Shown here one piece after another: positions 10,082 to 23,195 of a DNA stretch of 64,000 nucleotides. The stretch is from Toxonevra muliebris (taxonomy: Eukaryota; Arthropoda; Insecta; Diptera; Pallopteridae). The notes beneath the pieces were generated by a model. The model did not search any database. It was not told where the DNA came from and was given only the letters and a program-made list of their open reading frames with translations. The first letter of the stretch is position 1, and every line of letters starts with the position of its first letter. The DNA is taken from positions 84,882,400 through 84,946,399 of the forward strand of contig OY829328.1 of assembly GCA_963691655.1 (NCBI GenBank). Reading direction: 5' to 3'. The translations under genes and the position numbers were made by a program.

Positions 10082-13000
10082 TAATTCAAATAACGAAATT
10101 AACATGAACTAAAGTCATGCACTTCTCAGTCACTTCTGCACTCGTCACATGATGTGATGACATACTTCACGCATTACACACTTTGTACTTGTAGTTTATG
10201 GGCAAAAGTACTGACAAATGCAACAGTGTGCATAGTTTTTTCAGTACTACAAAAATATTCAACACCCATTTTTAATATATTCTACAATTTTGGTTATATA
10301 TAAGTGTGTTCCACAAACCATTTTTGATATATCAATTATATGCAGCATACTTTTGGCCTTAAAGTGGGAAAATGAAATTGCTTGCAAAGAAGAAAACGAA
10401 AAGAGTGACCTGGAACGTATTCTATGGAAGGTATTGCATGGAAAGGTATTGCAGTAGTCTGAAAGGCAAAAAGATTTTTGAATATCCATACATTCCACAT
10501 AGATACTTTATTTATTCTACCATCCAGTTTTGAGCTATTCAGTTTCCCCTTTTTCTGCCTGAGGGAAGTTGCGTGTTCAGTGCTGTCGAAAGCATTCCGA
10601 TCAGAATATTCGTACTCCGTTTAAATTTCAATCCTCCTGCCATTCCCAATCAGGAAAAAATCCTTCTGTTTCATATTCTTGAATTTTGAGGTTGTATGCA
10701 AAATAAACGTAAATCAAACGAAATATTTTCCGTCGGGTTATTTTCGTTTCGTTTATGCCTGTGAAATATTTGTTACTAGGACTAGCTCTGTTTTATTTGT
10801 CGCTGGGTTACTGTCAAATCTAAAGTTCGCGTTCCATTTCCAGACGTTTCTGCTTGTGTTAATGTTTGTAATTTTTGACAACAGAAAAACCGCGTAAAAG
10901 AGTGTTTGCATATTTAATAAATATCAGCTTGCTGACTGCAGCTGGTAACGATTGGTAAGGAAAAAAGTATGCCTTCGATTGGGTCTTTCGATTGAGCTGG
11001 TTCAAAAATACCACAAATAACATACTATTTTTTTAAACTTGGTTTTGAGAAAAACGAAAAAATTTGTGTTTTAGTTTTTTAATCTTTATTGTTTTTTTAT
11101 TATTATTTACTGATAAGTATTAATACTTAATACAGTGCAATATTATTCCAAAGAAAGAATATTTTGTATTTATAGGAATTTGTTTATTTTTCATAATTTT
11201 TTGCTTTAAGTATGACTGAATTTGTAACAAATATCTACCATACATTAGTGAAATTGTTAGTAATTATCTAAGTAATACTTAGTTGAAAACTTTTAAGATA
11301 TTTTGAAAAATTCCTCTCTTATAAAGCAAAATCCTCCGCTCGAAAGGAAAAATTCCTCCCCTTCAAATTTTCAACACGACAGCACACTGTGTGTGATAAG
11401 CTTGTCATCAAAGCACAACATCAGCATATTTTAAACAACTTATTAAAAATCTTTCAAGCAGAAAAATTTTAATAAATAATACATCGTTTGAAATTATATT
11501 ATATAAGTTTTTAAAATGTATGCGCTTTAACTAATTTAGTTTTTTTGTTGACCTTTATATTTGCGCCTAATTGAAATCAAACAACCATAGCATTAAATTT
11601 TGAAAAATATACATTAAATTAGCTTTCAAAATATTTAATTTTTATTTCACGCATGCGTCTACACTATGATATTGTCACGTCATTTGTTTGAACATGCACA
11701 GTTGAACCAAAAAAAAAACCAAAGAAAGATTAAAAAATTAATAAAAATGTTTAAATACAAGAAATTTTTAAAACAAACAACTACTCTACAGTATTTTTAA
11801 AAATCTATTGAATCATGTAGGTTTCATTGAACTTGATTATCGCTTAATTTAGTCAAAAAGTTATTTTCAAAAATATATTAAAAATATTTGATAATGTTGA
11901 ATTCTATTTGAAATCGCCGGCAAGTATTTATATAATATTCATTTAATTTTCAAGTCTATTGTTGCAAAAATGCACCACTGAACCAATATTGATTAATCTT
12001 ACCTAATACCAAAATCGTGCGCTAAATAAATTCTAGCAAATATAATTGAATAATAATTTTTAAAATAAATAAATGGCAAACATATAGGTACATAATTTTT
12101 AATTAAGAATTGCAAAAAAAAAAAAAAAACTTTAAATTATGCCAATAATATAAGCAAGACAGTTCAAGGTTATACAATAAAAAATATAAAAAAAAAATAA
12201 AAACACTTAAATTCAAATAAAATAATTAAAATTATAGAAGTGCAGAAAAAGTTAGCAACAATTAAAAATGTTGGAAAGGAAATCTCTAAATGAATCTTTT
12301 GTACTGCATTTTTTATATAAAAAAAAATGTATTCAATAAATATAAATGTGTATAATTTTTTTTTTTTTTTTTTGTTTGATCAACGACAAATATGACAGCA
12401 GCTGTCATAATGCCAAGCGAGCATATATGAAACTGCATGACCAAAATGAAAAAACCAAAAAATTAAACGTTCTCTAGACCGAAATGCCGGCAAATCAGTC
12501 ATATTTCATACAAACGAGACACCACAAGTTTTGTAAATATATTTTAAGCAAAGAATAAAAAAAAGAAAAGAAAAATGTGCAAACGCTGAAGTGAGCAACA
12601 GCTGTTGCCAGAAGGCGGCAGCAAGCGACGAATATGTATGAAAAAAAAAACATGTTGCCGGTAAAAAGTACAACCAAAGCATTTAGTTAAACAAAAAATA
12701 TTTATACCTACATAAGCTTCGTTATACATATGTATGTATACACCTACATATACATACATATAAAAATGTGTGGTCAACTTTTTTTTTGTTATTTTTTTTT
12801 TGTTGCTTGCTTTTGGGCAATTTGCCAACGTGCTACAAGAAATGAGCAACGAATTTAAAAAATATTTAAGCCACACATATAAGTATGAAAATAACAACAA
12901 CAATTGTTTGCCTACCAAATTAAAGTCCGATCGAACGAGTAAAATTTATATGTGAGTAGCCATTGGGTAAGGCGGGCAGGCAGGCTGGCTGGCGGGCGGT

Positions 13001-14979
13001 AGTTGTCCTAGTCATAGTTTCATAGCTCTTTAGCTATTTTTGCTTCCTTTTCATTTTATAGCCATTTATAGAAAAGTTCAGGAAAACAAGAAAAAATAAA
13101 AATGTTTGTGCTACGTTTTAAAAATATAATTTGTTGAAAATGTCAGCAACTTTTTACCTTTCTTTAATTACAGTATATACAAAATAAATTCATTAATTTT
13201 CCTCTAAAAATAAAAAAAATAAATAAAAATATTTTTAAAAATAGTTGACGATATTTTGAAAATTTCCTTAAATCCAAGAAGAAAATTCAAAGAATCACGT
13301 TTAAAATTCTGACGCGCAATTTTCTATTAATTCGATTCATTTGATGACGTTCTATTTCTGTTTTGTTTTTGTTATTTTAGTATAGAACATTTTTAAGTTC
13401 CTCATTATTATTCATTATTATTTTGTTTTTCTGCATTATTTTTAAGAAAATTTTGTAATGACATCAGCAAAATGTTGATGAGTCGCGATGATCTGGCATT
13501 AGCGTATGTACTAAACATTTTCAGAGTAGTAAACTAAATATTATTTATACAAATGTACTTTATATAAACATTACTGTAAAATTTCAAGTATATAGCAAGT
13601 GGTTTTCATTATATTCTATATTTTTAGATAATTATTTGTAGCTACAAACACGCCTTTTAATGCTGATACTTTTTTGTGAGCTTTTGAGTTTTTTTGAAAC
13701 AATTTTCGTTTTTAAATTACAACTCAAACAAATTTTTTTTTTTTTAAATAACCGCTAATAATTTTTGAGGTATAGGATAAAATATCAACCCTATTGAAGT
13801 GATAAGGTTCGTATCTTGGATAAATTTTAATTTCAGGATTTTTTCACAAACGTGTTCTATTTTAAATTTGCGACATTTTTCACACTATTGGTTATTCAGA
13901 CATAACGTTGTTCTTTTTTCTTTTCCACTTCATATTCAATTAAAATGTTATATTAAATATGGGTTCATAAAATATGTACAACGTAATAAGTACATGCACA
14001 CTAGTAATTCAGTGTTTTCGATAGGTAGTAAGTAGTATATGCTCCCGAAAGTAAAAACGTGTACGTGCCAAAACGCTATTATAATAAATTTCTAATGATG
14101 CTTTTAGAGTGAGTCAACCTTGAACTTGGTGGCAGCATGGCAGCAGTGTTCTTTAAAATGCATTTATTTCATACTCTCAAATGATAGAGAGACATTAAAA
14201 AGGCAACACCGGCAGCAACAGCGTCAGCAGCAGCTGTTGCGATAGCAGCTTACGTGCAACAGCAACATGCTGTACCTACTGATAAATAATTAAATCATAG
14301 AGTAATTAGTAAAAATATGGAACACTTTTGAGTAGAAAATATTCTAATAAAAATTTGAAAGATTTCATGTAAAATAAATTAAAACCACTTACTGCCTTCG
14401 TGTTCTAGTGGCAGTGTGATAAACTCAGTTTTTAGCTGGGACATATCTAGTTGTACATCCAAGACCACAACCCTTCTACATTAACTATTATTCAAATGTC
14501 AGCCTTGACATACACCGTATAATTCAGTCGTGGAGAGCCGCTTTCGGTAGGTTGATCACCTAAATCGATATTGATACTAGTCACAAAGCGTATGAGTGAG
14601 AATTGAGCACATTTAAAGTTTATGAATAAATATTTTCATGAAACTTGCTACTGAAATTAAATATAATTTCAATATAAGTACAGCAGAGTTCACTTAAAAA
14701 GCGTTTTTAACACTGGATTTCGTAACAATCGTTGAAAGTAAAAAACTCGGTTCCAGCTCTTGATGTTTGTACCGTTTCTTTTAAGCAGAAATGCAACCCA
14801 AGGACGGCAGAACTAATTTTTATGAGTCACACAATCTACTAAGTATATAAAATTGAATGAAACAAGTTTGACTGTCATTTATGCGTTTCCAAAATCTTAA
14901 TCCGATCTTAACTATAACAAGTACATATGTATATTGGTTGGTCTACGGAGAATGTCACAAGCTAAATAAAAAGAGTTTT
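10082..14979. other. gene-free AT-rich stretch
   Basis: No supported gene. The sequence has many A/T runs (for example 12,355-12,374 and 13,733-13,745), and its open frames look random. At 14,400-14,460 a TTCTAGTGGCAGTGTG stretch weakly resembles a tRNA box A, without a convincing box B partner. Confidence 0.5.
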
Positions 14980-15291
14980 GGGAAAGAGGGCGTGGAACCT
15001 CTAATAAATTCAATGCTTTTATGGGGATATCTCCGCAAACAATTACTGTACAGTACTGAGAATCGGTACAAGAATGTTATTTGGCAATGTCATACCACAG
15101 AAAATTGATGAGTTAGATTGGAGAAAGGGGCATGGCACCTCCTATATAAATTCTTTGGATAAAATATGAGCAGGTTTAAGTTAGTGGATTTGACACCTTC
15201 CAAGCAACCCTGATTTTTAATACGGTGTATTCCCCAAATTATTTGTGGTACAGTATAGAAATATGGTACAAGAACTTTGGTTGCCAGTAGG
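14980..15291 (+). repeat. tandemly duplicated repeat unit, second copy with a spacer
   Basis: Segment 14,980-15,091 (beginning GGGAAAGAGGGCGTGG) is related to 15,120-15,291, which begins GGAGAAAGGGGCATGG and ends with a matching GGTACAGTATAG...GGTACAAGAA block. The second copy carries about 60 extra bases in the middle. The style (a 'GGGCGTGGCACC' box followed by 'ACTGTACAGTA...GGTACAAGAA') resembles a dispersed repeat that I associate with tephritid genomes, from memory only. Confidence 0.6.
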
Positions 15292-15534
15292 ATGCAGCAA
15301 GAAAAACGTGAAAGTGGGCTCTCATATACATTACACTTCTGTGCTTTATTCATGCATTTTTTTTGTACAATTTTTTGAGCATGCTTACGTATTTTTACTG
15401 CATACGTAAAGTATACAGTTTTCAGTCCGTCTTTGGAAGAGAAAACGTTGATGTGTGTATGTTTATTTGGTACTAAAACGAGCCATTTTTGGACTGAATG
15501 CTTTATTGGATAATCAGAAATATCTATGCTCCTA

Positions 15535-15722
15535 CTCATCAACTTTAACTAGTCGCAAGTCACTACTCGTTGGCTCCAGTTAGTTATATGATCTTCAACT
15601 AATCAATTCTGGTTGTATTCATCTACTCGTCGACTCTGATTACAGTTATTCTTTCTTTTACTCATCGATTTCAACTAATCGTAAGCCACTACTCATCACC
15701 TCCATTTAGATGAATGATCTTA
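15535..15722. repeat. 126-bp-period direct repeat
   Basis: Segments 15,535-15,596 and 15,661-15,722 align over about 62 bases (CTCATC...CAACTA...CACTACTC...CTCCA.TTAG...ATGATCTT) at roughly 75-80 % identity by eye. Motifs of the form TACTCGTCGACTC also lie between them. This is an old tandem duplication with no coding function seen. Confidence 0.65.
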
Positions 15723-18700
15723 CTCGTCAGGCTTTAATTAGAATTCTGTTCGTTAAAACCGGACTTTTGAACACCGCTAACTGAAGGCAGTCATCGAACA
15801 ACATAAACCAAAGGTTATATTCAAAGTCTGCACTTGACCTATACTAGTTTAATCGAACTTAGCCACATATCAGACCAGTAAAAAGTAAAGGTCAACCACT
15901 ACAAGACACCGACAATCTTCACTAATTTAATATTTATAATCTGCACATTAGTTTTCATATCTATACCATTTACCCTAACCACCTGAGTATAAGAAAGCAC
16001 AGTAGCAGGTTTGTACAAAGGTAAGTAGCATCGATAATAAACTGACAACGGCAACAAATACCGGCATACTTAGAAATATTTAAAAAATCTTTATTCAAAA
16101 TAATAGTAAAATGTTTCTAGAGAATATTGAACTTAATTTTTCTCGAAAATTACATTAATTCTACTTATTTTAAGCGCTACATTAAAATTCGCTGCTGCCC
16201 ATTTGACATATTTACATAAATACAGTTTTTGATATTTTTACGTAAGCTGCTTGTTTTTGCATGTGCTGCCAAAAATTATCATTTAATTAGAGAAAATTTT
16301 AATAATTTTGTCATTTTAGTTTAAAAGAACAAGAACCAAAAAAACGAACAAACAAATAAATAATTAATTTTAATTAAATACTTGTGTACCAATGGCACTT
16401 ATTTGTTTTTAAATGTTGGTCATTTACATTAATGCACCCAACCCCCATCACCCCTATATAACACTAGACACTAGCTCGCTCGCATGCATGTAACACACGC
16501 TATCATTACGTGGCATTATGCAATTTTTCAATTTCATTTGGCGATAAATTTTTACGATAGCGGGAAAAAACGAAAAAACGAACACAAAAAACGCACAAAA
16601 TATAAAATTTGCAAAAATTCACATATTTGACATTTTTAGATTTGGCAATTCTTAATAAGTTTATTAAAAATTATGACAATATTTTAATTAATGTTTTTGT
16701 TGATAAAAAAGAAAAAAACTTAATGAATTGAGTTGTAATTTTTTTGCGTGCGAAATGTTTTTTCTCTTTTTAATATTGAGTCATAAATATTCAAGTTATA
16801 CTATGGTCTGTTTGCTATACAAATTATTGATTTCAAACTGTATTTAATTTATTTTAATTTTTCTTTTTGATGTTTGTCTGTGAAACCGCGATTTCATTGT
16901 CAATTCGAAGATTTACGCGTATATTTCGTTCGAATATTCTTTGTTTCTACATATAATTAAGTATTGCTTATCATATTCTAGTTTGTTTTATTATTTATTT
17001 GTTTGTTTTTATTTTTAAATTGTATACTTGAATATTTTTGCGGGTGTGTCTTTAAGTTCAAAGTTGCTCTGTGGGTGAATTTTTAAATACATTTCGAGCT
17101 GATAACTTTTAAACGAGAAGTTTAAAAGTCGTTGAAAAACATTTACGAAAACAGATGTATGTATTTGTTCATATTTAATTTTAAAATATTATGCAATTTT
17201 TCCAGATTGTTTTTTTTTTTTAGGTGGAGGCAAGCAGGTAATTTCATCTGAAGTATTTGAAATAACTTACTAAAAAATAAATATTTATACTAAATAGAGT
17301 TAATATTTTTTTTTTTAGTATTTTTTGCTAGTCAAGCATTACGACCTGAAAGATTTTTTATACCAAATCCAAATCGGTATAGCAGGTCGTCTGCTAAGAA
17401 GGCTAGATCATCGATAGAAACGGTTCTTCTTTTTTATTTAATATCGTATTTTCTCAAGAAATGTTTCTAGAAAGATTGTAATTTATATGAGCTTTTCTTT
17501 TACATACTTCACGTAATATTAAAATCTATAGACAATCTCTTTGTTCAGTTTCTTTTGCTTTTATTTTTTAAAAAGTTCGTTCTAAATTTAAAGACAAGGC
17601 AATAGTGCGTAATAAGTAGTTGGCTAAAATGAAAAGTACGCTCTAAATTTAGATCAAGGTATGTATAAATAGCGCGTAATTATTGGCTATTTACTATGAG
17701 TAGTAAATGCGTCAATACGAAAAACAAACGCATTTACGTTGCATTAAATCGAAACTAATAAAAATATTTGGTTCTGAAGTATATCTACATGGCATTTATA
17801 ACTAAGATACAAATTTTTTCGCAATCCAATGAATTGCGTCAGTTCTAAATGCATAAATTTTTTGATTAAGCTTCAGCGGAAGCTCCAAAAGACATATGCA
17901 GGGGAAACTCAGTTTCCAAAATCGGCATTGCAATATATAAACACTTATAAACGCTTATACGAATGTTCTCATGACGGCTGAAAATATTATTTTGGTGTCC
18001 AAAATCGATTTGGAGTCATAGAACAATTGTCAAATGAAAATCTGCTTTTCATTCCATTTTCAATGAGAATTGTTGTTTGGTTATGAACTTTCGATATGCA
18101 ACTCTGTATTTGCAAGAGAATTGAGAAATTCCATCTATTACAATATTTAGTACTTTTTTTTAGTCATCTGACAAACATATTTGGCATAATAATCTAAAAA
18201 AGTTTAAAAAAAATACTAGCAAGTCGTTTTTGTATGATTGCTACTATCATTTTTATTGTATCAATTCATTTGGAAGATGACGTTTTTAAAACAAACCAAA
18301 ATGTAATCATAAACTAGAAAATTTAAATATTATAAAAGTTTATATAAAATGTTCAATAAAAATTGTTTTCTAAAAACTCACTTTCGCGTTAAGTTTCACG
18401 CAACTTCAATTTCACGATACAGGAGAGGTACAAATGCAAATTGATGGTAAAATTGACCCCCATTTATAGGCCGAAGTAAACCATAGCCTAACGATTTTGC
18501 AACCTAACCGATTTTGTTTTCGAATGGGAGTTGTAGGTTAAACTCACTAGACCTATACACACCAAATTGAAAAATTGTTTAAAATAGCTCCTAGTGCGAA
18601 GTTTTGCATAACTTCAACTACACGGCGCAAGCTACTATACAGAAGCATACATACATATCTACTTAATTTGCTTAGTGCCTGAACACAAAACATTTTCTTC

Positions 18701-18948
18701 CGTACTCGGTCGAGGTTGGTTACATTCAACTCGTAGCTGAGTTGCTTTTTATCGAAATGCACTCCTCTGTTTGGTAATATTTTGTATGTAATGACACTAT
18801 TTTGTAAAATAGCTCATTCCCTTCCTGAATACTCGGAGTATATCGTGTTCAGTGTGAGCGTGAGGAAAGACACTCTTTTTTCGTGTTCGGTGCAACAACA
18901 ATTTCATGGTGTTCGCCGAACATACTCGCAATATAACCACAGTCTTAG
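15723..18948. other. gene-free AT-rich stretch
   Basis: No supported exon. Short open frames around 18,553-18,948 on both strands partly overlap the MITE that follows and have no recognisable domain. Confidence 0.5.
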
Positions 18949-19375
18949 TCTCCTTTTCCACACGGCAAGTTTTCTTGTCGTCAAGTTTCCAATTCTCTTT
19001 TGAACTTGCCACTCGCTTTTCCACACAGCAAGATTTCTTGGGCAATTCGTTTTGTGAAAAACATTTTACTTACAGTTTATTAAATAAAAATAAATAAATG
19101 AAAAGCCAAATCAGCTTTTTGAATAAAAATAAATGGATTAATAGAAGAAAAGTGAAATTTTAAATGAAAACTGTTTATTTTTTCCAATAAGAAACCAAAA
19201 TCAATGCGCATCCAACTTAAAATGACAAATAAGAATAAAGAGAAATATCAAAGAACGAACAGCACAAAAGAAAACTTGCCGGTATGAGCAAGTCTGTATT
19301 CGTCTCCTCTCGTCTTTCCTCTCTTGCCTACAAACTCGACTTGCCGACAAGAAAACTTGCCGTGTGGAAAAGGGA
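18949..19375. mobile_element. 427-bp MITE-like inverted-repeat element
   Basis: The left end 18,949-18,985 and the reverse complement of the right end 19,339-19,375 are nearly identical over about 36 bases (CCTTTTCCACACGGCAAG, then TTTTCTTGTCG.CAAG). The element is flanked by TCTTAG on both sides (18,943-18,948 and 19,376-19,381), a plausible 6-bp target duplication. A partial extra copy of the terminal sequence lies inside at 19,016-19,049. No transposase is encoded. The superfamily cannot be fixed from the sequence alone. Confidence 0.75.
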
Positions 19376-19454
19376 TCTTAGAACTTAAAACAGATTTGTA
19401 TAATCGACTTTCTGATTCGGAATAGGAATGAGAAAACAACAATAACAAAAATTG

Positions 19455-19600
19455 AGGATATTGAAAGATTAAGAACTCTCACTAAGATCACTGATGAAGA
19501 ATGTGGCGGTTTCCGAGACGGCCGTCTGATTTGCCGTCTCTATATACATTGTTGTTGTGATGACTACATTTGTTCATTAACCTGTTTATATATAACTTTA
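19455..19600 (+). mobile_element. short dispersed element, copy B, with 14-bp target-site duplication
   Basis: This 146-bp insertion is flanked by exact 14-bp repeats AATAACAAAAATTG (19,441-19,454 and 19,601-19,614). It matches copy A at 9,962-10,081 in inverted orientation. Inside, GAGACGGCCGTCTGA...GCCGTCTC can form alternative hairpins. It lacks a clear tRNA-like head and has no long terminal inverted repeat. The duplication length fits a LINE-mobilised short element, but the flank is AT-rich. Confidence 0.75.
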
Positions 19601-19614
19601 AATAACAAAAATTG

Positions 19615-21721
19615 TCTAAGAGAAAATTTTTAGTTCACAAAGCAGTAGAGTAACAATAAGTCGAGCACGACCATTCAGTTTGTTTTCAATTTCCTTAAAC
19701 GCAAAAAAAAAGTCATTGAAATTTCTAGGAAAACGAGATCAATGAAAATTTAAAAAATAGAAATAAGTAAAAAAAAAAAACATTAAAAATAAATTTCAAA
19801 CAAAAATAAATTTAAACTTTTTATTTATAGCATTTAACACAAATCTAAAATTTCATTGTTGACAATTTTTCTTGAATAATGCCACATTGCCATTTATAAG
19901 TTGGAATTCTTATAAAAAAAAAGAAGAAATTAACGAAAATTTGAAGTACCTACTAAATATGAATCAATGAAAAATACCCACCAAAAAAAAAAAAAAAAAA
20001 AAAAACAAGTTATCCTTAATATTTTGTTGCTCTTTTCACACTTCCAAATTTCATGGACATCAAAGCGTTAAACACGTGCAATATAGCAGCATATTTTGAT
20101 TTAATTTGATAAAAAAAAATGTTTTGTTTTTATTATTATAATCAAATTTAGCTTATCAGCAAAATAACAGCTACAACAATAAAACTACCAACTACACACT
20201 TTGCTGCCTAAAAAATAATTATACACAGACTTACTTACATACATGTTCATGTGTATATTTAACAGATTTGTGAACACGCGAATGAGTAATTACGTCACAA
20301 TTGCGTATAATTTAAATGTAAAAATTCGGTGGTTATATGTTTGTTTACAATATTTGGAAATGACGTAATTTTAAAGAGATGTACATCACAAAAATATGTT
20401 AATAATAAAGAATTCCAAATGTTAACTTAAGAAAGAAGAAAATACATATGCATAGTAAAAACGTGATATAAAAAAAAACAAATTTTCATTCAAAAATCCA
20501 AGTAAAGGCAATATTAAAAAATACAGTAGGTTGAAATGGATTATCCTTTTTGAAAAGTCACACACTCACTCAAGCCAATTTAGTCCATTGTATTCGAAAA
20601 TAAAGCAATTCTACACACATAGACTCACTTAAAAGTCACACGCTCAAGTAGAAAGTAAAAATGTAAGAAGACAACATGTTTTCTTGAATGTGAAGGAGAA
20701 ACCTCAAAAGCGCTTTATCATTAAGTGGGCGTTAATGAGTATGACTTAGCAGCGCATGCCTGTCAGTTAGTAGTATATACATTAATATATACATACGTCA
20801 TAGAATTTTCTTGTACGTAGTTACTACTACGTTCTTTATAACCCAATTCCCAACCACTTCTTGCAGCAATGCGTAGTTAGTTTGTAGTAAATATTTACAC
20901 ATTTTCCAGTTTGCCTATAAGCAAATAACAACAACCAAAAATAATCTGTACATATGTTTGCATGTATGTAGTTCTGCCAGCATTTAAATTTTCTATTGAC
21001 TTTTAAAAATTTTGGATAATAATAATATAATAATTTTTGTGCGATTTGATTTTTTCTACGCGCCAAAATGTTCGGCGCCATGTTTTCTATGTACGCACAC
21101 GCTTCATTACTTTCGTATAAATTCGAATTTAATAAAAAAAATAATAATACATTTTTATTTACATACTTAGGTGGGTATAGGGGGCCTGACAGAGGCGTGC
21201 GCAGGTATGAAAAAATGAGGCGGAATACTAAAAAGTTTATAGAAAAATGTAGGCTATCAAATTTAAGTTTCTCAACAGGGTTCACTTTTTAAAAAACTTA
21301 TTCCCTAGTGATATAAAAAATGCTTAAGAAAAGAAGCAAAATGAAGAACATATATTTACCAATCGTTCTGGCAGCGTTCCTTTTTTTCGAACGGAACAAA
21401 AAAAGAAACTTAATTTTTAGAAAAATCTTTGATTTGCAAAATATTTCACCTTTCGGCCAAAGTGTACCGCATCAAAGCAAAGCATCAAAATATTGAAACT
21501 ACAACCATTTTATATAATTCCTAAAGCAAATCCGCCATTAGAAATGCTGAAATGTAGTTGGATTTATATTTTTTTTTCTCTCTCTCTCTTCAAACTTTGA
21601 ATTTGCTCTGAGTTATTAAAAAAGGAATATTAGTTAAGTGTATGATTATGTTTGCTTTTAATAAATATAGTTTACATGCAAATAAAACTTAAAAATATCT
21701 TTTAACTCCAACGATAAGCGA
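19615..21721. other. intergenic DNA downstream of the Rae1-like gene
   Basis: AT-rich, with no exon supported. The minus open frame across 21,285-20,836 has no recognisable domain. A CT-microsatellite lies at about 21,578-21,590. Confidence 0.5.
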
Positions 21722-23195
21722 TTATGGGCGTGGTTTCATTTCCTCAAAGCAAGGGCGTAAATATATTTGTGGTTTCCTAGAGGGTATGAAATATTCATGA
21801 CCCTGAAATACATTTAAAGAAAAGGAAAACATTAACCATTATTCGAGAATCCATCGTAGCAGTTACGAATTCGTAGCTATATTTACAAAACTCGAAGGAA
21901 AAAAAATCATATGCTAAAATCCCAATCAAATAATTATGTTTTCTATTTAGACAACATCAAATTAAATTCCAACTGGATAACAGAAAACGAATATTTCAGA
22001 TTTGTAAATGCTAGCATGAGTTCGTAACGAATTCTAGCATAGATGTGTGTGATTGTGATTACCTTCGACCAGTCGTAACCAAGCGCATAAGCAAATATCT
22101 GCCCACTAGCATTGAAACAACATTTTGTAAGCGGTTGCTCCAAAACGTCTGATGACTTCAATTTAGTACGTAAATCCTTATTCCAAAAGGCAAAAGTGCC
22201 ATCAGAGCCAACAGATGCTAAGGTATTATGCTTCGGATGAAAGACAATATCATTTACTACGTAAATCTGAACAGGATTGGAGGCAGTACGGTGGCATTTA
22301 AAAGTAAAATTATCTTTGGGATCCGTAGAATTCAAATACTGAATGGCAATGCGTCCCTCAGTGCTGCCGATTGCATAACCTGGAAATGTATTTTTAATAC
22401 AGAAATAACAGAGATATACACATTTTCAAATAGTAACCATTCTCTTTAACAACCTGAAGGCGTATTTTGCTTATTTCTAAAAATAGCTATTGAACGAGTT
22501 TGAAACTTCAAGGGGCTCTCTTTCTGTTCGAAAACTGTGGGCGTATTTTCAAGAGAATATAATATGACACCACGTCCAGCGGTACACACTATACCCAAAG
22601 GATAATCAACTGCAGCGGCATAACATCTTTCAGGCAAAGCCAGCGTTAGCATAGGATTTGGTGTACGTGTATCCCAAAACTATAAAGTTGGGGGCAAAAA
22701 ATATCAATCCTAGATATGCAATTACCTTAGTAAATCATTTACCTTTAATGTCTTGTCCCACGATCCAGTCATTACGCATGAATAATTATTTCCTTTTATC
22801 CAATGGCATGTCTTTACAGGCAAATCATGCGCTGCCACTTGCATTGTTTGATCCGTTGCTAAATCCCACATATTAACTTGCCCATCGCCGCTAGCAATAA
22901 ATACTTTACTGCCATCATCGGACCAGCACACATCCAACACTGGCCCGCCCATAGTTTTCATTGACTTTGGTACTGTTTTACCAGTAGACTCAACATCCCA
23001 ACAACGTACCCCACAATCCCAACCACCAGCTATTAAGAAATTCTGTTGCAATGTGGCGGGACTGAATTCCATTGCGGCCACAGTATCTTCGGGCGGTGAT
23101 ACAACCTCAAAATCACCCATGCGATTTTTGCGAGACGTAGCAACAGTCTTGCCCAACATATTACTAATGGTAATGGATGGTTTACCAGAAAACAT
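21722..23195 (-). CDS. Rae1: Rae1-like mRNA export factor (WD40), four coding exons
   Basis: Rae1 (Gle2 family) is a seven-bladed WD40 protein that binds the GLEBS motif of nucleoporin Nup98, supports mRNA export at the nuclear pore and acts in mitosis. Four exons join in phase: 23,195-22,743, 22,679-22,454, 22,379-22,063 and 21,802-21,722, giving 358 residues (human 368). Family signatures are NRMGDFEV near residue 30, [60 protein letters not shown] and GYDWSKGHEY near the C terminus. The small last exon was found by looking for that conserved ending. The donor of exon 2 is GTTGTT, weaker than the others. Start: the first in-frame Met after the 5' break, matching the family's MFG-type start. 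Several usually conserved positions differ (ASGDGQ where ASCDK is usual, FWNKD for FWDKD), so this may be a diverged paralog rather than the main Rae1. Confidence 0.9.

Noticed and set aside
14393..14470. tRNA-like box A (TTCTAGTGG) as another SINE head
   Set aside because: No box B at the right distance and no flanking duplication.
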